Below, piece by piece: positions 8,701 to 11,810 of a stretch of DNA of 11,810 nucleotides (the stretch's first letter is position 1; every line of letters begins with the position of its first letter). A model generated the notes under the pieces. That model saw only the letters and a program-made list of their open reading frames with translations. It did no database searches and was not told where the DNA came from. Source of the stretch: an uncultured Collinsella sp. GTDB taxonomy: Bacteria > Actinomycetota > Coriobacteriia > Coriobacteriales > Coriobacteriaceae. The position numbers and the translations under genes are program-made. The stretch is taken from contig CABTAA010000028.1 in the NCBI GenBank assembly GCA_902482615.1, positions 1 to 11,810 of the forward strand. The letters are read 5' to 3'.

Positions 8701-9220
8701 TGTCGTGGAGCCACCGCGCCGCCGCCACGACTTCATTGTCAGCGGTAAAGTGCCCACTCTTGGTTTTGCCCTGAGCGGTCGTGTAAGAGTAAGTACCGTC
8801 GACATGGGTAGTGCCGTTGAGCATCCATACGGCAAGCTGGGTTGCGGCGCGGGCGCGATCGGGTGAAAGATGGTAACCGCCAAACGACGTGGCGGTAGGA
8901 TATCCGTGACAAACGATTGCCGCGAACTCGTCGTCGAGCCACACCCAGCCTTGATCAAAGTTGAGCCATGGGCCGCCCGGCTTGGTGGGGCCGGGGCGCT
9001 CCTGGTTCATGCAGTAGGCAATCGAGGCGTCTTGAGCTTCATACTTGCCGATGAAGAAGGGCCCACAATCATCGCTAATAGTGCGGAAGCCGAGCTGACC
9101 GTAGCCATCGACGGCAAATGCGGCTCCCGGTGTCAGGCAGCCGAAAAGCAGGAAGAGGAGCAGGAGCAGCGGACCTGTTGCGATTGCGCTGTGGACAGAG
9201 TGCGTGGGTGCGTTGGACAT
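5789..9220 (-). CDS. LPXTG-anchored thioester/SpaA-type surface adhesin
   Basis: This 1143-residue secreted protein is attached to the cell wall by sortase. A signal peptide covers about 1-36 (hydrophobic LLLLLFLLF, then AAFA). A thioester domain follows: Cys70 in AYCMN and Gln128 in TQLAVW are the residues expected to form the internal Cys-Gln thioester that binds host or surface amines. Six CnaB/SpaA-like domains follow at about 211-300, 306-405, 411-530, 533-635, 641-745 and 752-840; each begins with a candidate isopeptide Lys (K216, K313, K417, K539, K647, K758) and carries the Glu of the E-x-x-x-P-x-G-Y-type motif (E273, E369, E494, E603, E713, E806). Residues 850-1100 form a further extracellular domain with four Cys. 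LPATG at 1108-1112, a membrane helix and a basic tail end the protein. Start ATG 9218-9220 has AAGGAG five bases upstream. It is a single-gene unit; no sortase or pilin gene is visible. Confidence 0.93.
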   Translation of the reverse strand: MSNAPTHSVHSAIATGPLLLLLFLLFGCLTPGAAFAVDGYGQLGFRTISDDCGPFFIGKYEAQDASIAYCMNQERPGPTKPGGPWLNFDQGWVWLDDEFAAIVCHGYPTATSFGGYHLSPDRARAATQLAVWMLNGTTHVDGTYSYTTAQGKTKSGHFTADNEVVAAARWLHDSAKSGNIKAAPHRARRYLGAVSGGSKRQDMLYVLPAVSVSFQKQSANAAITSGNNTYQFDGATFDIFESASGARVGTIQMDSNGRAQATLLPNTAYYLVETKAPAGYVPRRDHIAFTTGNDGGQLAIDEQPGIINLHIVKLDAATNAGPQAGSSLAGAEFTCVSQSTPGWAQILTTDESGQATLADVPLGTFTIYESKAPEGYLPSNDSWTYTVGADQLGDSGVVEIESRISDIPIAFDLEISKFKDYGNSDQSGLEQPAGGVVFEVVSNSSQQVVGTLATNIYGFASTKDQPEAWFGTGKRPAGVHGAVPYDRAGYTIREVPETVPEGFKRAGEWTVGANQISNGAKLQYIVDNHALSTHLQIVKRDAQTGASVPLAGFTFQLLDSNHEPVSQTCWYPAHNVMDTFTTDATGTVTLPESLVPGTYYVRETSAKEPYLVGEEIEVNIPADMNLTPVAVASYYDHAATGNIRIVKTDAIDGSSLAGAVFEIRASGDIVRPDGSIAALDGETVATVTTDETGEARADNLPLGSGTARYEVVETQAPAGFLLDRTSHIVDLTYADQKTPVVEARLNVSDDYTKVDISKVDASGEQEVEGAQLTLYGPDKTEIDSWTSSDKPHRVEHLAPGTYSLREMMSPRTYDLAEEITFEIKDTGEVQSVAMKDAPIEIKGQVDKRQELVQPIEKGLLANGDGKNRATTQTNSDGLFSYTIDARNDSATWVDEFTITDDLECAKDGTARFISIETPVAIGDLNGLCNVWYRTTPLDSTDVDEPANATLDDGHENPWLESDEVKESLGEDCRLVDYDGWRLWKADVSTAESTTLEAEELDLASNTVVTGIRIEYGAVAADFTTRSDADSWTRDDLKDEHDDLDDAKAILGTDARGAVVHMQATSAYTPQTALTNSARVDLCRNGGSDKLESHDEDRVIQRCTLPQDLPATGSAPIAACITALLTSGAAALWFARLRSIPKNR

Positions 9221-9328
9221 GGCTGCTCCTTATCCCTCGTGCGCCGCATGGGGAGGTTGCGACGCGTAGGATGAGGCTACCCCCGAGGTTCATGCGGGTA
9301 AGTACCGGAGCCTGACCAAAAGCTTGCC

Positions 9329-9345
9329 CGATTTCTGACAAATCG
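9329..9345. repeat. Small inverted repeat upstream of the adhesin
   Basis: CGATTT and AAATCG flank CTGAC, with AGCT copies just outside on both sides. It lies about 110 bases before the adhesin start, in the 297-bp gap between that gene and tRNA-Gly. It could be an operator or a 5'-leader hairpin; no convincing -35/-10 pair for the adhesin was found in the gap. Confidence 0.3.
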
Positions 9346-9474
9346 AGCTCAAATACAACAATCAGATAAAAGTGCAGGTAGAAGATGGTAAGAAAAGAAA
9401 GACAAAGGTCCTCATCTCCACAATTGGCGCGGTTTTCAAACGATTCTCCACAGCTAAAACAAGCATCGACACCC

Positions 9475-9504
9475 TTGTATCGAACAAGACAACGGCGTTA
9501 TACT
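9475..9504 (+). promoter_or_regulatory. tRNA-Gly promoter
   Basis: TTGTAT at 9475-9480 and TATACT at 9499-9504 are separated by 18 bases. The -10 ends 13 bases before the first tRNA base, as expected for a tRNA transcript with a very short leader. Confidence 0.65.
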
Positions 9505-9517
9505 ATCCCCCACATAT

Positions 9518-9592
9518 GCGGGCATCGCCAAGTGGTAAGGCATCAGCTTCCCAAGCTGACACTCGCGGGTTCGAGTCCCGTTGTCCGCTCCA
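9518..9592 (+). tRNA. tRNA-Gly(CCC)
   Basis: A full cloverleaf can be folded. The acceptor stem is GCGGGCA with TGTCCGC (one G-T pair). The anticodon stem TCAGC/GCTGA encloses the loop TTCCCAA with anticodon CCC at 9550-9552. The T-arm GCGGG/CCCGT has loop TTCGAGT. Discriminator T at 9589 suits bacterial glycine tRNAs, and CCA is encoded at 9590-9592. It reads GGG codons. Its 3' end is copied twice downstream, and its T-arm is mirrored beyond the terminator. Confidence 0.97.
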
Positions 9593-9663
9593 GTAAAAAG
9601 CACAAGCACGGCAGCGTTACGTTGCCGTGCTTTTTACTACCAAGCGCCGGGACTCGAACCCGC
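9565..9663. repeat. Imperfect 99-bp palindrome mirroring the tRNA T-arm across its terminator
   Basis: The 16-bp T-arm of tRNA-Gly (9565-9580) recurs exactly in inverted orientation at 9648-9663. The inner AGTAAAAAGCAC also pairs with its complement at 9627-9638; only 11 and 9 bases between the arms do not match. On the minus strand this reads as a T-arm plus a tRNA-like 3' tail with no matching 5' half, so it looks like a broken convergent tRNA copy. Confidence 0.6.
9592..9638 (+). terminator. tRNA-Gly terminator with duplicated AAGCAC
   Basis: AAGCACGGCA (9604-9613) pairs with TGCCGTGCTT (9623-9632), followed by T to 9635. The hexamer AAGCAC is present twice in tandem (9598-9609), so AGTAAAAAGCAC (9592-9603) can alternatively pair with 9627-9638, looping one hexamer out. 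The near-symmetric A and T runs make it potentially bidirectional. Confidence 0.88.
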
Positions 9664-9681
9664 CAGGGTGCGAGCGTTAAG

Positions 9682-9698
9682 CAAACGCGAAGCGTTTG
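9682..9698. repeat. GCGAAGC-centred hairpin 1
   Basis: CAAACGC-GAA-GCGTTTG is a perfect 7-bp stem with a three-base GAA loop. The heptamer at its tip, GCGAAGC (9687-9693), is the known very stable DNA mini-hairpin sequence and recurs in both 52-bp repeats downstream. Confidence 0.65.
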
Positions 9699-9712
9699 TA
9701 GCGAGCAGGCGA

Positions 9713-9730
9713 AGGCGCCGACAGGCGCCT
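9713..9730. repeat. GGCGCC hairpin
   Basis: AGGCGCC-GACA-GGCGCCT is a perfect 7-bp GC-rich stem with a four-base loop, placed between the GCGAAGC hairpin and the first 52-bp repeat. There is no T run, so it is not a typical intrinsic terminator. Confidence 0.6.
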
Positions 9731-9732
9731 GA

Positions 9733-9784
9733 AGCCGGTGCGGATTTGCGAAGCAAATACGCGGGCGTCCCGTTGTCCGCTCCA
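9733..9784 (+). repeat. 52-bp repeat, copy A, ending in an exact tRNA-Gly 3' end
   Basis: The first 30 bases are identical to copy B and contain a hairpin: ATTTGC-GAA-GCAAAT at 9744-9758, extended by GCG/CGC across one G-A mismatch. The last 18 bases (9767-9784) are identical to the tRNA-Gly 3' end at 9575-9592, including CCA. Overall it matches copy B at 48 of 52 positions. Confidence 0.85.
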
Positions 9785-9863
9785 TGGAGCACAGAAGACC
9801 TCGGGACGGCCAATTCAACAAAGTCTTCCCCATCGTCACCTTGAATCCGAGGGGATCGACCGC

Positions 9864-9915
9864 AGCCGGTGCGGATTTGCGAAGCAAATACGCAGACGTC
9901 CCGTTGCTCGCTCCA
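9864..9915 (+). repeat. 52-bp repeat, copy B, ending in a diverged tRNA-Gly 3' end
   Basis: The same 30-base hairpin module (9864-9893) is followed by a tRNA 3'-end copy at 9898-9915 with two differences from the tRNA (CTCGC for TCCGC). It starts 131 bases after copy A and ends about 100 bases before purB, so it borders the purB promoter region. Confidence 0.85.
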
Positions 9916-9925
9916 ATTCCAAAAT

Positions 9926-9983
9926 GTTAGGTTAATGCCTGCTGCCCATACTTGCACCTGCGCACGGTACAATGGTTAGGTTA
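9926..9983 (+). repeat. Direct GTTAGGTTA repeats upstream of purB
   Basis: GTTAGGTTA occurs at 9926-9934 and again at 9975-9983, flanking the likely -10 element on both sides. Two 9-bp copies within the purB upstream region could be operator half-sites; this is only a positional suggestion. Confidence 0.3.
9968..9973 (+). promoter_or_regulatory. purB -10 element candidate
   Basis: TACAAT matches the -10 consensus at five of six bases and lies 44 bases before the purB start. The best -35-like hexamer, TTGCAC at 9952-9957, is only 10 bases upstream, too close for a standard promoter, so the -35 is unassigned. Confidence 0.4.
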
Positions 9984-10006
9984 CGACCAACGTGCCAATA
10001 ACCAAA

Positions 10007-10012
10007 AAGGAG
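10007..10012 (+). promoter_or_regulatory. Ribosome binding site that decides the purB start
   Basis: AAGGAG is five bases before ATG 10018. The frame is open 22 codons further upstream, but that extension runs over the candidate -10 and repeats, and MIDRYTRPEM is a typical PurB N-terminus. Confidence 0.9.
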
Positions 10013-10017
10013 CCGCT

Positions 10018-11364
10018 ATGATCGATCGCTATACCCGCCCGGAGATGGGACACATCTTCTCCCTCGAGAACAAGTACGCCATTTGGCAGGAAATCGAGGT
10101 TCTGGCCTGCGAGGCCCAGGCGGAGCTCGGCAAGATCGGTATTTCCACAGACGAGGCCCAGTGGATCCGCGACCATGCCAACTTTGAGAAGGCGAAGGTC
10201 GATGAGATCGAGGAAGTCACGCGCCACGACGTCATTGCCTTCCTGACCAACATGAAGGAGTACATCGATGCCGATGTTCCCGAGGGCGACCCCAAGCCCA
10301 GCCGCTGGGTTCACTATGGCATGACCAGCTCCGATCTGGGCGACACGGCCCTGTGCTACCAGCTCACCCAGGCCTGCGACCTGATCATCGAGGACGTCAA
10401 AAAACTCGGCGAGATCTGCAAGCGTCGCGCCTTTGAGGAGCGCAACACGCTCTGCGCCGGCCGTACTCATGGCATCCATGCCGAGCCGATGACCTTCGGC
10501 ATGAAGTTTGGCTCTTGGGCCTGGGAGCTCAAGCGCGATCTGGACCGTCTTGAGGATGCCCGCAAGAACGTTGCCTTTGGTGCCATCTCGGGCGCTGTCG
10601 GCACGTACAGCTCCATCGAGCCGTTTGTCGAGGAATATGTCTGCGAGCACCTGGGCCTGGTTCACGACCCGCTGTCCACGCAGGTTATTAGCCGCGATCA
10701 TCACGCCTACCTCGCCGGCGTTCTTGCCACCACCGCGGCCACCTGTGAGCGCATCGCTACCGAGGTTCGCAATCTGCAGAAGACCGATACACTCGAGGCC
10801 GAGGAACCGTTCCGTAAGGGTCAAAAGGGCAGCTCCGCCATGCCGCACAAGCGCAACCCCATCACCATGGAGAAGGTCTGCGGCCTGTCGCGCGTCGTGA
10901 AGGCCAACGCGCAGGTTGCCTTCGACAACGTCGCCCTGTGGCACGAGCGTGACATTTCGCACTCCTCTGCCGAGCGCGTCGCCCAGGCCGACAGCTTCAT
11001 CGCCCTCGACCACATGTTCCAGTGCCTCATCCGCGTTATCGACGGCCTGCAGCTGTATCCCGCTCGCATGATGGCCAACCTCAACAAGACACGCGGCCTC
11101 ATCTTCTCCTCCAAGGTGCTGCTCGCCCTCGTCGACACGGGCATCACCCGCGAGGATGCTTATGCCATCGTGCAGGAAAATGCTATGGCCACTTGGCACG
11201 AGGTGCAGGATTGCGTCTCCGGCCCCACCTTTAAGGAGCGTCTCGAGGCCGATCCGCGCTGCACCGTCAGCCAGGAGAAACTCGACGAGATCTTTGATCC
11301 GTGGGACTTCCTCACTCGTATCGACACAGTCTTTGATCGTCTGGAGCAGCTGAGCTTCGAGTAG
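10018..11364 (+). CDS. purB: Adenylosuccinate lyase
   Basis: PurB catalyses two fumarate-releasing steps of purine synthesis: SAICAR to AICAR, and adenylosuccinate to AMP. It works in the cytoplasm as a homotetramer. The 448-residue length is usual for the short bacterial form. Recognisable elements are the N-terminal MIDRYTRPEM, RHDVIAFL (69-76), HYGMTSSDLGD (99-109), GRTHGIHAEP (148-157, with the catalytic-acid His region) and the fumarase/aspartase superfamily signature GSSAMPHKRNP (271-281) with the mobile-loop Ser. All are intact, so the enzyme should be active. The gene stands alone, between the tRNA-Gly repeat cluster and a hairpin at 11391-11428, rather than in a pur operon. Its promoter region directly abuts repeat copy B. 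Confidence 0.98.
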   Translation: MIDRYTRPEMGHIFSLENKYAIWQEIEVLACEAQAELGKIGISTDEAQWIRDHANFEKAKVDEIEEVTRHDVIAFLTNMKEYIDADVPEGDPKPSRWVHYGMTSSDLGDTALCYQLTQACDLIIEDVKKLGEICKRRAFEERNTLCAGRTHGIHAEPMTFGMKFGSWAWELKRDLDRLEDARKNVAFGAISGAVGTYSSIEPFVEEYVCEHLGLVHDPLSTQVISRDHHAYLAGVLATTAATCERIATEVRNLQKTDTLEAEEPFRKGQKGSSAMPHKRNPITMEKVCGLSRVVKANAQVAFDNVALWHERDISHSSAERVAQADSFIALDHMFQCLIRVIDGLQLYPARMMANLNKTRGLIFSSKVLLALVDTGITREDAYAIVQENAMATWHEVQDCVSGPTFKERLEADPRCTVSQEKLDEIFDPWDFLTRIDTVFDRLEQLSFE

Positions 11365-11390
11365 GTTCGGGCATAACGTTAGCTTTTTAG

Positions 11391-11428
11391 GGCGCTTTGC
11401 TGGTAATGTGTGTTGCCGGCAAAGCGCC
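11391..11428 (+). terminator. Hairpin after purB, probable terminator
   Basis: GGCGCTTTGCTGG (11391-11403) pairs with CCGGCAAAGCGCC (11416-11428), 13 bp with one T-G pair and a 12-base loop. It starts 27 bases past the purB stop. The T run after it is poor, so termination may be incomplete or need a factor. Confidence 0.55.
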
Positions 11429-11452
11429 TCGTTGCATTTAGGGAAAGACGGG

Positions 11453-11458
11453 GATAAT
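11453..11458 (+). promoter_or_regulatory. -10 element candidate for the TSCPD gene
   Basis: GATAAT matches the -10 consensus at five of six bases, 34 bases before the ATG at 11493. A possible -35 (TTGCAT, 11432-11437) is only 15 bases upstream, at the short end of the allowed range. Confidence 0.35.
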
Positions 11459-11492
11459 AGTCGTCTCGAATAACATTCTGAGAGGGGATCGC

Positions 11493-11756
11493 ATGATTTC
11501 GTTTGATTACAAGCCTCAGGGCGTGTGTGCTCGCAATATTCACCTTGACCTTTCCGATGACGGCAACAAGGTGATGGGCGTTGAGTTTACCGGCGGCTGC
11601 GACGGCAATCTCAAGGCTATCTCCAAGCTGGTCGAGGGCGCTCCTGCCGATCGCGTAATCGAGGTTCTCGCCGGTAATACCTGCGGTATGAAAAAGACCT
11701 CCTGCGCCGACCAGCTTACACGCGCTATCGAGGCCGCTCGCACCGAGATCGCCTAA
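11493..11756 (+). CDS. Small TSCPD-domain protein
   Basis: The 87-residue protein has the features of the small stand-alone TSCPD family. FTGGCDGNLKAISKL is at about 32-46, and the C-terminal GNTCGMKKTSCADQL carries the TSC motif with Ala-Asp in place of Pro-Asp. Its Cys residues (12, 35, 63, 70) could bind metal. The family also occurs as a C-terminal domain in some ribonucleotide reductases; for the free-standing form I know no established function. The start has a purine-rich AGAGGGG just upstream. The stop TAA shares its last A with the ATG of the next gene, so the two are probably translationally coupled. Confidence 0.88.
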   Translation: MISFDYKPQGVCARNIHLDLSDDGNKVMGVEFTGGCDGNLKAISKLVEGAPADRVIEVLAGNTCGMKKTSCADQLTRAIEAARTEIA

Positions 11757-11810
11757 TGGGTATCGCCGATCACATCAAGAACGGAATATCGCGTCGCGGC
11801 TTTGTACTCG
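11756..11810 (+). CDS. N-terminus of a possible Tat-exported protein (partial)
   Basis: The ATG at 11756-11758 overlaps the TSCPD stop as TAATG, and 18 codons remain before the window ends: MGIADHIKNGISRRGFVL. SRRGFVL resembles the twin-arginine signal motif S-R-R-x-F-L-K, which would direct a folded, often cofactor-bearing protein across the membrane. Too little is present to name a family or to confirm a hydrophobic segment after the motif. The ribosome site is weak, consistent with coupling to the upstream gene. Confidence 0.55.
   Translation, partial: MGIADHIKNGISRRGFVL

Larger units (their letters stand above)
9636..9951. other. Non-coding repeat cluster between tRNA-Gly and purB
   Basis: No reading frame here looks like a protein gene: the open frames lack good ribosome sites and translate into low-complexity Arg/Ala/Ser-rich strings typical of tRNA and hairpin DNA. 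The stretch holds an inverted T-arm remnant (9648-9663), hairpins at 9682-9698 and 9713-9730, and two 52-bp repeats (9733-9784, 9864-9915) ending in copies of the tRNA 3' end. Between the repeats, 9785-9863 shows short inverted matches (CCTCGG/CCGAGG, GAAGAC/GTCTTC) but nothing recognisable. It looks like an accretion of tRNA-linked repeats or integration scars. Confidence 0.6.

Noticed and set aside
9638..9735. Second complete tRNA on the minus strand
   Set aside because: A T-arm and a 3' tail are present but no matching 5' acceptor half, anticodon arm or CCA can be found.
9682..9893. CRISPR array
   Set aside because: The repeats are only two at full length, differ in spacing, contain tRNA 3' ends, and no cas gene is near.
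9543..9972. Overlapping 65-115 codon open frames across the tRNA and repeat cluster
   Set aside because: They run through the tRNA, terminator and hairpins, lack ribosome sites, and give the Arg/Ser/Ala-rich strings typical of translated tRNA DNA.
9952..9973. Standard purB promoter TTGCAC plus TACAAT
   Set aside because: The gap between the hexamers is only 10 bases, too short for a sigma-70-type promoter; only the -10 is kept as a candidate.
9976..11199. 407-codon minus-strand open frame across purB
   Set aside because: It is a shadow of purB codon bias; purB on the plus strand has every family motif.

Overview
The window is GC-rich, gene-dense bacterial DNA. Tandem WYL regulators, an LPXTG-anchored thioester/SpaA-type adhesin, a TSCPD-domain protein and a divergent M28-like membrane protein together suggest an actinobacterium of the class Coriobacteriia, probably Collinsella or a close relative. 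The genus is an inference from gene content and style; no database search was possible.

Layout. (1) 2-190, plus strand: the last 62 codons of a DinG/Rad3-type helicase. (2) 187-2113, minus strand: two overlapping genes for HTH-WYL regulators, arranged like pafB-pafC. (3) 2312-5722, plus strand: a two-gene unit. The first gene encodes a 1056-residue M28-fold membrane protein whose metal and catalytic residues are largely replaced and whose core is split by about 655 residues of acidic, low-complexity sequence. The second encodes a 72-residue single-pass membrane peptide. A strong terminator follows at 5744-5781. (4) 5789-9220, minus strand: a 1143-residue surface adhesin with signal peptide, N-terminal thioester domain, six CnaB/SpaA-type domains, a further C-terminal domain and an LPATG sorting signal. 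(5) 9475-9635, plus strand: promoter, tRNA-Gly(CCC) and terminator. (6) 9636-9951: non-coding and repeat-rich, with two 52-bp repeats that each end in a copy of the tRNA 3' end, several GCGAAGC-centred hairpins, and an inverted T-arm remnant. (7) 10018-11364, plus strand: purB. (8) 11493-11756, plus strand: a small TSCPD-domain protein, overlapping by one base the start of a gene that runs off the window and begins with a possible twin-arginine signal.

The most unusual items are the degenerate, split M28-like protein with its small membrane partner and the repeat cluster grown from the tRNA-Gly 3' end. The region between the WYL pair and the M28 gene holds a site that resembles the mycobacterial PafBC-dependent promoter motif at the exact expected spacing. 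If real, it would link the regulator pair to the membrane protein gene.
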